Shown one piece after another: positions 1 to 53,300 of a stretch of 64,000 nt of DNA (within the stretch, counting starts at the first letter, position 1; every line of letters starts with the position of its first letter). The DNA comes from Kryptolebias marmoratus (Eukaryota > Chordata > Actinopteri > Cyprinodontiformes > Rivulidae): contig NC_051444.1 of the NCBI RefSeq assembly GCF_001649575.2, forward strand, positions 24,771,444 through 24,835,443, written 5' to 3'. The position numbers were made by a program, and so were the translations under genes. The notes under the pieces are model-generated. The model was not told where the DNA came from. It saw nothing but the letters and a program-made list of their open reading frames with translations, and searched no databases.

Positions 1-1037
1 AAGGCCTAGCATTCCTTGCTGCCTTCCATGACAGAGTTTTAAACTAAAGTCAGCTTATGGTGAGAAGAGACGGAGTTACGGATGTTTTGGTGAAACTGTG
101 TAAATGATGTTATGCACGATTTCAGGTGATACTGCGAGATGTGTTAGCGCTCAGAGTATGTGCTGACGATGACCCTCAGCCACTACCACATTAAACTTCA
201 GCTCAACAGCTGAAAATCTGACTAAGGTACAGCCAATTAGCTGGGGCAGCCATCTTGAATTAAGTTGACTCCAAAAGCTTTTGAGTTGTAGATCGACACC
301 CCATATTTACTGTCAGAGTTTTTGTTTTTAAATCCCACGGTTCTCAAGATATTCTGTCAATAGACACACATGGTTAAGATCAGCTGTTAATGTCAAGGTT
401 TTAAGCCAAGGTGTTGCGTGTTGTCTAGTGCTCGGGATGTGTTGGTGGTGATGCACAGCTACTACCACACCGAATCTTAGCTCCATATTTGTAAAACTGA
501 CTGAGTTATTCTATTATAGTATATTTATTATATTAATTTTTGTGTTTTTAAGGTCAGCTGGCTGTGGCGGCCATCCTGAATCAAGTTGACTTCGAAAGTT
601 ATTCAGTTGTAGATGTACATCCAGGCATTACTTTGAGCATTTCACCAAAATCTATGCAGTGGTTCATGAAATATTTTGCTGACAGAATTGCCCCAAAAAG
701 TTAATGGCAAAGTTTTAAAAACAGATTTTACTCAGAGTGGAAGATGGGGATGACTCCCAGCTACTACCACACCAAATCTTAGCTCTATATGTGTAAAACG
801 GACTGAGTTATATTCATTTTTTGTGTTTTTTAAGGTCCGGTGGCTGTGGCGGCCATCCTGAATTAGGTTGACCTCAAAAGCTAATCAGTCGTAAATGTAC
901 ATCCACTGATACTTCCTGACAGTTTCAGTACAATCTATCCAGTGGTTCATGAGATATTTGGCTAACACAACAGACAAACAAACAAGCACACACATGGGAA
1001 AAAATGTCATTAACCCTTTGACTTCGGCAGCAGGCAA
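1..1037 (-). repeat. dispersed modular repeat, copy 1
   Basis: First of at least six copies of one family, described more fully under findings. This copy has roughly three internal modules, each with a stretch like 'gcggccatcctgaat' followed by 'gttgac', 'gatgtacatcca' and a run such as 'ctactaccacacc' plus 'ttagctc'. It starts with the family terminus 'aaggcctagcattcct' at position 1, though the 'cgaaggaatgcat' part seen in other copies is missing. It ends near 1037 with 'tcggcagcagg'. Confidence 0.65.
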
Positions 1038-1092
1038 TAAATATATAAAGAGCTTCCTATGCCCCCTGAAAACACCATCTAGAACCACTTAC

Positions 1093-41432
<40,340 letters not shown>

Positions 41433-41877
41433 CTTTACAACGACAAAAAAGGACAAACACCGGAGAAGTGTTTTAATCGCACACAACTGACAAAATCATT
41501 GATAAAACTCCCGGAAGCAGTTGGGCGAGACGTCTTTTAGGTCAAAGACAAGCGCTGATTCTGAGCTGGAGCGCCCCGTGAGTCCTGGAGGACACTGAGC
41601 ATGGCTTTGGATTATAAAGAGTTTGTACCCTAGACGTTTGACAAGATTTTGCAGCTTGTAAAATTTGACCAAAACATCTAACATGTTGGTCAGGTTGTTT
41701 AAAATTCTAAAATAATTAGTTTTTTACTCGACGTTTTAAATAGTTGTAGTGGTATTGTGTAATATTTCCGAGGATCTTTGAACCCACCAGGATCTTAGAC
41801 GCCGTCGCCATGGAAACATAATTCAGCTCGACTTAAGCTATTAGTTTAAAAACTTGACTTTATTATACAACTTGGCA
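41433..41877. promoter_or_regulatory. bidirectional ddb1/cfap70 promoter region
   Basis: Only 445 bp separate the divergent start codons of ddb1 (minus strand, 41432) and cfap70 (plus strand, 41878). Both 5' UTRs and both core promoters must fit here unless upstream non-coding exons exist. CpG dinucleotides are frequent from about 41290 through ddb1 exon 1 to about 41590 and fall off towards cfap70. No TATA box is obvious close to either start. An X-box lies at 41804-41817. Shared use of the promoter is inferred from spacing alone. Confidence 0.7.
41804..41817 (+). promoter_or_regulatory. RFX-type X-box (GTCGCCATGGAAAC)
   Basis: The sequence GTCGCCATGGAAAC has the two imperfect inverted half-sites and spacing of RFX-family X-boxes (typical form GTTGCCATGGNAAC), differing at one position of the left half-site. 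It sits 61 bp upstream of the cfap70 ATG, the usual place for X-boxes in ciliary genes, which are activated by RFX2/RFX3, often with FOXJ1. This predicts cilium-cell expression of cfap70. Whether it also acts on ddb1 is unknown. Confidence 0.7.
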
Positions 41878-44800
41878 ATGGGGACACCCGAAAAGACGAC
41901 AGAGACGAATCTGGACATACAAATAACTGTGAAATGTGGACATAACTTGGTAAGTTTGTTAAACCGTTTTTTTATATGTATTTTTTGGTGCAGTGTGTCA
42001 GGGAACCACAAACTTCTGTTAGCCTTGGCTGGCTAACAGCCGTTTGCAACTCACTGGCTAGGATTTTTCTTTTTTTCTATACACAGTATCAAGTTTCTAT
42101 TCTTATCTTTTCAGCAAGGAAAGAAGGCAGGCAGTCTGCAGAGTTTTCTGCAGGTTGCAATCGATGGAAACGTGCTGGGGGAGTCAGATAAGAAGGAGGT
42201 CAACCTTTCGGAGCAACGCGTTGATTACAACTTCACCTGCTGCTTCAGTCCACCGAAGGACACACAAGCTCTCAGTGATGTCGCACAAAAACCAGTCATA
42301 TGTAAGTTTGGTGTGCTGCATTCACATCTGAGCTCACCGGCATCTGGAAGCAACATTTTCAACCCATTCATCTTTTACTTTAGTGTGTGTTTCAGCTTTG
42401 CTCAGTGCTCGGTGTTGTCGTAATTTTTCACACAGCCACCACCTCCTTAAAGGGCACACTTAAAGGATTTCATCCCCTTGACACACTTAGAAACACAGTG
42501 ACCATGTTTACTGTATCCTTCACACATTGACGGTGAAGAAAATCACATATTTGCACGTTAAAACTGTTTCTCTTCACTAGTCTGAGTTGTTCGTTTCAAA
42601 TAATGTTTTATTTCTTCTTGCTCATTTTGTTTATTAATGTGGTTTAAACTGACACAGTTATTAATAATCATTATGAAATAACAGAGAAACAGAAAGCAAT
42701 TTCTCCACTTGTGAACAGAATCAGGAGGAGAAGTAGAGATTTGATGAGTCTTTTATTTACTATAACCCTGTAGTAAATTATCATTACTGCTACTATTAAT
42801 AATAACATGATGATGTCAGTAACAGTGATGGAGGTCCTGCACGAGGAGAGGAGAGGCGAGGCCAAAGCGCTGGCGCTGGGCCAAGCTGTGGTCGACCTGC
42901 TGCCACTACTGCAAGGTACGGTTCCCATCAGAAGCTAGAGGTTTGTGCGTGGTGGTAAGACAAACAGGTGCATCCTCTTAATAAAAACAAATATCCCCAA
43001 CAGGAGAGCAGAAGGGCAGGACTTTATTAACTGAAATGATTTTCTGCTTTCACCCGCAGGTCAGTGCAGCTTTTCATCCACAGTACCAGTCCACCCCGTA
43101 AACAGCCCCAGAATCAAGGAATCTCGCCAGGGCTTCATCTTGAAGGTTAGCTCATGTCGACGACGTTTTTTATGTCGCTGTGTAACGGCTCGTCTCTGAG
43201 ATTCACTGCCTGTGCATCTGCCTGTAACAACCATATTATGTACGTTTTGGTACATTCTGCCATTTAGCAGCACCTCTTATGCATATCAGTCTCCACTGTC
43301 TGCAACACTTTTTACCGCCCACTTGTACTCGTGGGTTAGCTGTTTCCCATATGTTATTTTACATTCTTCTATTTAAGAAGAAGAAATAACCTTTATTGTC
43401 ACACAGAGGGGAAATTCAGGTGTCACAGCAGCATCATATACATAAATAAATTCACGCAGAAAGTTCCAAAGTGTCAAAAAAAAAGTAAAAGAACAAAATG
43501 AACAATAACAATAATAGTGATAATAAAAATATAAAATACATATACTGTACAAGATTATAACATAAAGGTACTGATCTGACTGATATTGAATACAAATATA
43601 CTCATGATCCCACTGATGTGCGAAAGAGTAAGATGCCTTCCTTATAAATAATAATAATATGATAATAATGCGCATTAATTATTGTGCATTGGACTTTTAA
43701 AAGAAACACAACAAACTATTTACAATATAGTATATATATATATCAGTGCAGAAAGATAGATGGCAGATATGCAATAACAGTAGAAATGTTTTTTTAATTA
43801 GTTAGATACAGTGCAAATGATTTCTTGTCCATAAGTACAGCATTTTGTGAACTCAGTGCCTTATCCTGATCGCAGCAACACTTCTATTAATGTTCACAAG
43901 AGATCACTGAACATAAGTAAAATCCTTATTAATGAGATATAACCTATTATATCTTGTGCCATTTTTACTTAAAGGTTATAATGCAACCTTCTGTCGAATT
44001 GTTATTTTTTTGTTTAAACATTAAATAGTATGTACTGAATTAATTTGTGGACTGTATGCCAACCAAGTGATTCAGCTATTCACACTCATGGCAGTACTGT
44101 GGTAAAAATATTTTGATTAAAAGTTACTTCAAACCTCAAATAGGAGTTCTCTTGTAAAGCTAAACTTTATTATGCATAAACGTTCAGAAATGTGATCTTT
44201 CCCCATCATTCGACCCCATTCAGCAGCCGACCCTGGAGGTTTGTGTCAGTGTCTCGAACCCGCTGCTCTCCGAGGCTGAACGTTCAGCCTCTCACGTCCT
44301 GAAGGTAACCTTGGAAACAGCCTACTCTGTCCCCGAGTCGTGGACGCTGCCGTCAAGCTTCGCTCCCAGTCCCTTCGCGTACACTGCTGCCCTGAATGTC
44401 CCTCTTACTGCAGAGGTGAGTTTTGTTTTCAGCTTCTTGTGGGGCCGTTTATGTATTTTTCTAGCGTAGTGCTTCAAGAACCAAACTCATGGGCACACAA
44501 ATCTAAATGTCTGTCTTGGTTAGCGAGATCAGGTTTTGATGTTCTGTGAGGGACAACTAAAAGCAGGAGGACAGAGGGAGGTCAGAGGCCGTCAGAGGAA
44601 GAGGCCTCATCGGGCCTTGTTAGTACCAGAGAACCACTTCCTCCCCGGAACCTCATTTCAGCCGCAGCCCATCGAACAGGAGAACGGGGACTTAACTGCT
44701 CTAGAGGTAATCACCAACAAACACCTGCAGCTGAAAAACGTTAGGTGAAAATAAATCACTTTTGATTACCAACATGGTCTGAATTTAGCTGAGCAAAATG

Positions 44801-47335
44801 TTAAAATACTGGTTTTTTATGTACTGAGTTGTGCTAATTTTGAGATTAATTATATTTTAAAATGACTTCAGAATCACTTCAGAAGATTAGAACCTACAAC
44901 CTGATGCATGGTTGCACATCTGAAATGTTCCCGCAGGATCGGGCATTTCGTACCGAGGCAGAGACCCAAAAGAACAGGGTGAGCTGGGACACAGAGATGC
45001 GCTGCTTCCTGGATGCAGGAGGAGCTTCCAGGTCAGCTGCACACAACTCCCTCTGATCATCAGACCATCTGTTGGTCTGAAATTTAAAAAAAAAAAAGAA
45101 ATATACAAAATGAAAGTCACTCGTCAGTGTTTACCTCTGGATATTTAGTAGAGCTTTAAATCAGATCAACTTTAATACAGGCTATTTATGTGACAAGGGA
45201 AGATGTGAAATAAATTTAATACATTATCAAGCTTATAATCATTTCGCCTCTTTATTACCTCAGATTATATAGAGCAAAGCAGAGCTTTAGTTTGTATTTT
45301 GTAAAAAACAGTTGGGAAAAAAGTGAAACTACGTTGAACCCATTATCCTTTTTGTGTTATAATCGTTCCTAGGTCAGTAGTAATTGGCTTAGAAAAAAGG
45401 AAAAAAGAAAAGGAGTAACAGGTTTCCTCTAACATGGTCAGCTTCAAGGACTTGGGAGTAATTGATTTTATAAAGCAGACAGATTGAAGAGGTTTGAGTC
45501 TCTTGAAGTAGACGAGGGTTGGATTTAGACTTGTGCACAGAACTGCTTGTTTAACATCAGTGACTGTAATTTCAGGCTGCAGCAGAAGATCACCGAGAGC
45601 AGACTGTGGCCGGTGGAGATCATGAGGTCGATGGTTCCGCTGGAAACGGTTGGGAATAATTTTCCACTCTCCTATCACGTCGCTCCTGCATTGTTATGTT
45701 AGCTGCTAAACTGAGGGAGAGAAAGGTATCTGATGGATAATTTGAATGTGTCTGTGTGTCTGTAGCTTGGAGATGACAACTCAGAGATCCCCTTCCATGG
45801 TTTGGTGTTTGTGGACATGGGGCTACTGCTGTATCCTGGAGTCAGTAGCATCCGAGGAGCGTACGCCGTTCAGCCCTTCTGTCAGACTGAGCTGCTGAAC
45901 AAGGTCACAAAAAACACCCATTTGCTTTCATTTCGTTTCATAGTTTTCTTCTTTTGCATCCTTACACTGTTTGGATTATATGAAAATTAAATGAAATCTT
46001 TTCTTTAAGTGTTCACCTTTTAGATATTTGTTGCCTCTTGGTGTGAGCTGCAGAACGTTCCCCTTTTATCGCTAGTTTTTATCTAAAGCAAAACGTCGCC
46101 CAAGCTAGTGTATTAAATAACCTTAATATTGGTCCAGTGCTGTTTTGATTCCAGGCCTTTATTAAAATGTTGATCTAAGCATCGCTTTTATTCTCAAAAA
46201 CCAAGAGGAGAGTCAGTGTGTTAAAAGAGCAGGCTAAGGCAGCAGCCGTCCTGGCCAAAGGTCGCGCCGCCTCTGCTGCTGGACCTCACAAAAAGTCAGG
46301 GAAGAACGTCAACAAAGGAAACAAGGGCGCCAAGGATTCCAAAGAGCCCAAGAAGGTCAGAAACATCCCGATGGCTAAAAAGGTCATGTAACACAAAGTG
46401 TATTCTGTAAAACAAGGACTTCATTTTGGCTTACACGAATGAAATTGCCTTTTCTGTTGCCTTATACTGTTACTCTCGCCAGTAATATAATTTGTCTCTG
46501 AACTGTCGGCACATTGTCAATCAGAGCCGGGTACCTGGAGCTGATGACACAGTGGAAAGCCTGTCTGACTCTGAGCCGCCAGTCAACCCAGAAAGAAACG
46601 TAAGGTTCCACTAAACGCCAACACGACTCTGTACAGACACACACATACTGACACAAACATGATACCAGCTCGAGATTTATGTAAACCGTAGATGTGGCCA
46701 CAGCAAGAACAGCAGAAATACAATTCAGTTCCTGCTGTACATTTTATATGAACTGTAGTGTACTACACATTCTGTTCTGTTCATGATTTTACTGTTAGTA
46801 AATACTTTTAAAAGCTCACTTTTGTTATTGACAGATGTACGTGGAGGCCAGAACCTATATTCTCATTGAAATAGCTTTGGATAAACCACTAGTACCAAAA
46901 ATATCTCCAGAAGAGCTGGCAGAAAGGTATCTTTTTGTGCATATTTGTACACATTACTTTGTTATATTGCATGACTATGTCAATTAAAAAGTAAATTATA
47001 TTTCAGGGCTACACAGAGAGAAAACCCCACAGTTTAAAGTACTTTTATGTGACTGGAAGTTAACTGTTGCAGTTATGAATTTAAAACATGTCCTTTTCTA
47101 AAGTCATTAACTTTAACTCTCATTAATTAACTGCAGTCTCATGATAACAGTTTCATATCCATTTGTCCTCTTTTCTGTTACATTTGTTGGTTGTTCTTTG
47201 GTTTTCTGACTGACTATGGAGCAAAAAGAAAGAAAAGAAGGCACTGTGTTACGATGTGTTTCTACATCCCGCAGAGTGAAGGCACTGATCCCACCCAGAC
47301 CTCAACATCCAGTGGGTCCAAGCAGAGCAGAAAGA
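41878..47335 (+). CDS. cfap70: CFAP70 exons 1-13, N-terminal half
   Basis: Coding segments: 41878-41949, 42115-42301, 42820-42915, 43060-43145, 44224-44415, 44524-44706, 44937-45031, 45576-45648, 45766-45903, 46206-46355, 46525-46599, 46835-46926, 47275-47335, covering residues 1-500. Landmarks shared with mammals are [15 protein letters not shown] (exons 3-4), [12 protein letters not shown] (exon 5), RLWPVEIMR (exon 8), [17 protein letters not shown] (exon 9), [17 protein letters not shown] (exon 12) and the proline-rich VKALIPPRP (exon 13). Exon 10 encodes a low-complexity Lys/Ala/Gly segment (about residues 375-424) that shows little similarity to mammals. The exon 5 acceptor is an ambiguous CAGCAG. 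The exon 8 donor (gttggg) and exon 10 acceptor (aaccaag) are weak, so those two boundaries are less certain. Confidence 0.88.
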
Positions 47336-50300
47336 GTAAAAACCAAACAAACACTTATATATCCAGTATATGGAACAGGTTGAGCTGTATAATGTGAGAG
47401 AGTTGCTTCCTCTCTGATTTCTCTCCTCGGGCGTGTGTGTGTGCTCCTGTAGGCCGTGCAGGACTTCCACAGGCAGGTCGGCGACACTGTGGCTGCCGTT
47501 TCGGAGCAGTATAATGAACTGTTCGGAGCCGAACGCCATTTGCCAAAACATCTTAGCCAAGAGCAAATGTTGACCGAGCTGATGGGAGGCCTCAATGTCT
47601 CTGGAAGATATTTCACCTTCAAGGAGCAGATAAAGGTCAGAACCAAAAAATAAATAAATAAAATTCTTGTTTATCTTTCTTTTTTTGATGATGATCATTT
47701 GTGTTTTCGGTAGAAAGCAGTGGTTAGAATCGCGCGTGATAAGATGCAGCGAACGGAGCCTTTCGCTGACCCCCAGGAGCTGAAAGAATTTGTCAGCAAA
47801 CTCTACGTCTACCTGGTGGATGAGATGCACGTAGCTCTCAACGAAGTAACGAAACACACAGGTGCTCGAGTGTGGCGATCCTTGTCAGAAATGTGCAAAT
47901 CTCCTCATTTTTTATCCCTTCTTCCTTGATAGATTTATTTAAATGACGCCAACGACGACTGCACAGAGGAAATCTCTTTAAACTCATCGCAGCTCAGGCA
48001 TTTTGCCAGAGAGGCCCAGCTTCTTGGGAATTATCAGCTGTCAGCTAAGTACTATAAAGAGGTGCAAACACAGAGAAAGAACCTGCTGAAAATCTATATT
48101 ATTTCACCATAGACATATTTGTAGTAATACTTAAATCAAATACACCACAGCAGCCAATGAATAAACGTTTAAATTATATATATATATATATATATGTATA
48201 TATAATTCATTGCATATTTGTTGCTACAAATATGTGTTAACTTACTGATTTGGGTTTTCACTCTATTCAAATATGTGCAAGTTATGACTGCGGCTGATAA
48301 AATGTTGTATTTGTGGCCCTGCAGTTAGTGGTGAGGCAGCCTGACGAGCCCTCACACAAGTTTGAGTGGGGAAGCCTGAACATGTTGATCGGAGACTACA
48401 TGAAGGCAAAGGAGTGTTTCCACGATGCTGTGTCCACCCAGCAGGTGCACCAGTCCAGGTCAGAAGTGCCTCGTGCACGCATGAATTATCTAAGCTGTGT
48501 CAAAGCTTACTTACGGCTAATCATCGGGGAATTTAACATTAATCATTTAGCTCAGCAACTGGCCAAAGATCAGCAGCATAGAAAAAGATTTTCACATAAA
48601 GTCCACTGTGCCATTTGGTTTTGGATTCTTACTGGACCAGAGAACTGCTTTTAGACGTTTTGAAAGTCAGACGTTTGTTTCCGTAGCTTCTGCTGCTGAG
48701 GACCGAACGGTTTGTTGAATGCAGGACTCCATCAGGTTCAGGAATCTGTCATTAAGAACTGTATTACTCCAGAGGGATAGTGAAAAAGAGGAGCATTCTG
48801 GTCCTCAGGTGACTAAAAGTTAACCCAGGTACTTCACATGGTAAATGGACTGTACTTATACAGGGTCTTTCTAGCCAGCCAGGCCACTCAAAACGCTTTA
48901 CAACACAATCTGTGCCCTCATTTCTCCATCCACACACACACACACACACACACACTCATACAGCCCTCTACTACAGCTCTACAAAGCTGTTCTGGAAAAT
49001 AAAATATTCTAAAGAGTCAGTGGGACACATTGGAGGCAATGAGGGGTTCAGTGTCCTGCCCAGGGACAGTTTGACATGTGACTGCTGCCAGGAATCAAAC
49101 CCACGCCTCTCTTGTTGGAGGAGGATTGCTCTAACCACTGATCCACATCCGCCACGCATGAAGGCTGTTCCTTTTTTCCCCCCCAAGTTAATAAATTTGT
49201 TTTTGTTCATTCACTTACTGGACATGTTTGTTTCCTTGAGGGTGGAAGAAAAAGCTCAACCTATGTCCATTAGAGTTGCTTAATGGCTGCTACAAATTAC
49301 AGCTGAGAGAAACTAGTGACTTGAAGGGCTGAGTCACGGTGTTTTGAAGGGAAATAATAGTAATTTTAAAAAGATGCCTACATGGCCTTTTTGTGATAGT
49401 TTGTTCTTTTTGTTCTCTGTACAGTCTGATAATGTGTGGAGTTTTGGCAGTGATGTTTGAGCGTTACAAAGACGCTCAGACCTTTCTGGAGCGAGCCACC
49501 AGCATAGACCCAGCCAGTGTGCCGGCCTGGACTCTGCTGGGTGAGATCCAAATCAGACTTTTTTCCAGAAATTATCTTGTCTAGTATTAATTATCCCAAT
49601 AGAATAGAAGCTAAAGCTACATAAAGATTTTTGAAAATGTGTTTTACTCAGTCACTCGTTTTTCTTTGAGCCTGTTTAATCCTACTCTGGGTTGCAGGTG
49701 GTGGCACCAAGTCCACGCTTTCTATTAGTGAATTTGTTTAATCTAATGACTTTTTTCAGAGATTCAGCTTTATGAAAGTAAATAAATCTTTCTTTTAAAG
49801 TTGCGAGCTTTCGGATGCAGCCGCTTGGCTCAGCGATTGTGTGAAATTGGTTGCATTCGTATACAGAGGGGGAAATATAACAAATTGAACTGTTTGTTTG
49901 TGCGATTGGTTGAAAAATAAAAAAAAAAAACACACACACACTGTACTTTGACGAACTTATTAAAAAGCAATATATGTGTGTGTGGAACATTTATCATTTT
50001 GAAATATGGGCCCTTTTTCTTCAAGAGTTTTCTTTTAAAATGTTACTTTAGAGGTAAAATTAAGAGACGATATCTGACACTGTGCAAAACATTCAGTAGG
50101 CAAGATCCATCCATCCATCCATCCATCCATCCATCCATCCATCCATCCATCCATCCATCCATCCATCCATCCATCCATCCATCCATCCATTTTCTGTGCC
50201 TGCTTCTCTTCTCCGGGTCACGGGAAGCGGGTGCCTAATGGTCACTTTTATTTATAAAGCACTTTGTAAACAAACTAGAGTTGCATCAAAGTGTTGTGCA

Positions 50301-53300
50301 ACAAAAGTAATAAAAAAAGGCAATAAACTCATATTCCATGAAACACAAAGGGGTAAATCAATAAGAACAAGCAGAACACACTGTAAAAGTAAGTTATTAC
50401 TTACTATAAGAGTCTAAGTGTCAAGCTTTACTTGAGTCAAATGCAGGTCAGATGTGGGCTTTAATAGCACCTTGAAGGTTTCTAAGCTCTGAGCAGATCT
50501 TATGGAAGTGAACAGGAGTGGAGCAGGAAAAGAAAAAGTGCAGCTTTGGTCATTTTGCCTGTCTGGGTCTGTCGTTCAGGTTTGCTTCACGAGAGTCAAA
50601 ATGAATCCGTCCTGGCCGAGAGGGCTTTTTCGGTGGCCAAAAAGTTGCTTGCCGAAGTCGAGGCAAACGACAAAACTCACACGGAAGCGGAGAAGCTCGA
50701 CAGCGAGGAGCAAATCAACGAGGGGAAGGACCTGCAGGACGAAGGGGAGACAGCTGTCCTAGCGCAGTGTCACACAGCTGAGCAAGGTGAGGCGTGACAT
50801 TTAAAAACGCACCCTGAGGAAGAAAGGTAAACAGATATTTCTCTAAAACACGTCCTCACATGGCGTCAGAACCTAACGCCACTGATGTGCTGTGCTCTGT
50901 CGACAAAAGCCACCTGGTAATAAAACTCATCTCGTCTTTCCCGCCTCCCTCCTGAGACTCTCGGTGCTTGTCAGCCTCAAGTGCATATGGCAGCAAATCT
51001 GGGCCCCTTGGAACCGGAGTTACCTGACAGTGTTATTTATTTCTCTGCCAGACCCGGAGCTTCCAGACAGGGACACGGAAGAGCACAAAGAGCCGTCAGC
51101 ACAAGATGACAGCTCCAGATCAACTCTAGCTGAAGCCACCTGTACCATTTTCACACAAACAGTCCAGTTCCTGCTGCAGAACAACGCTTTGCAGGTATAC
51201 TCCCTCAGCACCGATGGTCATCAGTTATCTGCTGAAATGACCTCTAATGTGCAGAACTGCTCTCATCTTGTGACTGTCAGTATAGTACATTATTGGTTAT
51301 GTACCATTTTATGTTTGTAGTCACATGGCCTATTGCTAAAACTAGAAATAGTCACGTTAAATGTCAGCATCTGAAGTCTCAGCTCTCACTTTCAACGAAG
51401 ATAAAATTAAATGAATTTGCAGAGGTTTGTAGAAGTCCCTGTCTGCTGTTGTTAGATGGCAGAACAGGCTTTGTCCCAGGAGCTGCTGTGCTCTGAAGGC
51501 GGTCGCAGCGTTTCCTACCTCTTCAACCTGGCCCAGTTGCAGCTTCTCAGAGGCGACTACCGCAGTGCTGCTGCCAGCCTCAAAGAAGCCCTGTTTCACC
51601 AAGACCAGGTAGTGTGCACCTTACCACTATGTGAGGACTGGATAGAACGCATCACATGTACTCGTCAGAGTCAGTGCTCTTCTGTTGGATGGAGTTGTCA
51701 AGTTTTTATCAAGTTTTTTTCTTTGGCTGAATACATAAACTGCTACAAAGACACACAAAGAAGATCTGATCTGACTTGATGGACTGCTGACATGTACAAG
51801 GTGCCTCCCGGCTCTGCTCATTATCTCAGCTTGTGTAGAGTTAAGCCCCCTGCAGCCCTCTGCAGGATATAGTGGGTATAGCTAATGTTTTTTTATGGAT
51901 CCTGCAAAATAAAATAAAATTAAAAAAAATTTACAGGTGGTTACATTTAGTTGGGATGCTCCTTGTTTCTTAGAATTTAGACAGCAGACAACTATTTCAG
52001 ACACATGCCTGCCAGTAAATTGAATCTTGTGATATGCTCAAATTTTGTTTTAAATGTTTTAGACAAATGTCGGTGACCTCATTGTCACAAAGCAAAAACC
52101 TCAGAATTTGGGCACTACAATATGGCTGCTGTAACATAATATTAGACTTTCATGCAAATGATTTTATCCTGCAGTTTTGTTGGAGAAACAACAGTGAGTT
52201 CAGTAGCACCACAAGCCTCGACAAAAGGCATTAATTAGCGTTTTCAGCATCATTGTTAAAAATCAGGGGTTACAACAAATCAGAAAGTTATGGGAGAACA
52301 GTTACTTCAGGTCACTAGGGTTTGACAGGCGTGTTTTGTTAGGTTTATTAGCAGTTCATTTACCTCCTGAACAGGTCGTCTTTGTCATCGTTACAGAAAT
52401 ACCTCTCAAGCTGCCAAGGCCTTCCAATAGCCTCAAACTAATGTTAAGCCTCGGGGATGTTTCTATGCATCGTTAAGTCAAGCTTGGGTCACAGCACATC
52501 TAGTCTGTTTAATGGAACTGCTGTCCTTGTTCCAGTAAACAAGCATGGATGAAGAATTGATTTGCTGTCTGAAGTCCGTACTGCCCCGCTGCAATGGCCC
52601 CGTTTCATCTCATTAGTGTTGGGCTTTTCCTGCTGACCCAGTATCTCACTAACCTGAAACAATAACAAACTATTTGTTGGGCAGCAAATTGGTACCATGG
52701 CAAGCTGTGAATTAAACAGCTGTACATCTCTCTGACCTATTTCAGATTTTTTGTTTTTGTTTTACACTTACCTTTGGGTCGGGCACACTTTGAGTAGTAG
52801 GCCATGTTCATAGTAGTAGGCTACTATAATAATAAATAGTAAGCTAATTTCTTTAACTTCTAACTGCGCAACATAACATTCAACCTTTTCCTGTCACAAA
52901 TACACTTTAATTAGGCTGTTTTTTTGTTTTTTTTTTGCTTGTTTCTTTTTAATAATACAGCATTTGCACAGTGCAGCCTTCACCCGACTGAACAAGCCCT
53001 TTTTTTAGCCCTCTAACCTGAAAGTAATTGTCTCCAATACGAGCAGGACCCGGATGCCTGGGCAGTGAACGGTCACTGTCACTACCTGCGAGGTGCTTTT
53101 GCTGAAGCCCGGGAGAGCTACGAGTGGAGCCTCATCTTTCCACAGCCGCCATCGGAATCCCACATTGTTCTCCTCCGTCTGGGATCCATCTATCTAATGG
53201 AGAGGAAGGTCAGAGGAGCGTGCCACTGCTGTTTGAACAGACAGTTCGTGTATTCTTTTTTTTTTTCTGTGCTTGCTGATAAGTCATCAGATGACATTTT

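Noticed and set aside
47249..47857. 202-codon minus-strand frame
   Set aside because: It is antisense to cfap70 exons 14-15, whose plus-strand frame is clearly homologous to CFAP70.
48835..49155. Functional tRNA gene on the minus strand
   Set aside because: The A and B box regions are tRNA-like, but no acceptor stem can be completed and the sequence continues into a known type of dispersed repeat. It is better called a SINE.
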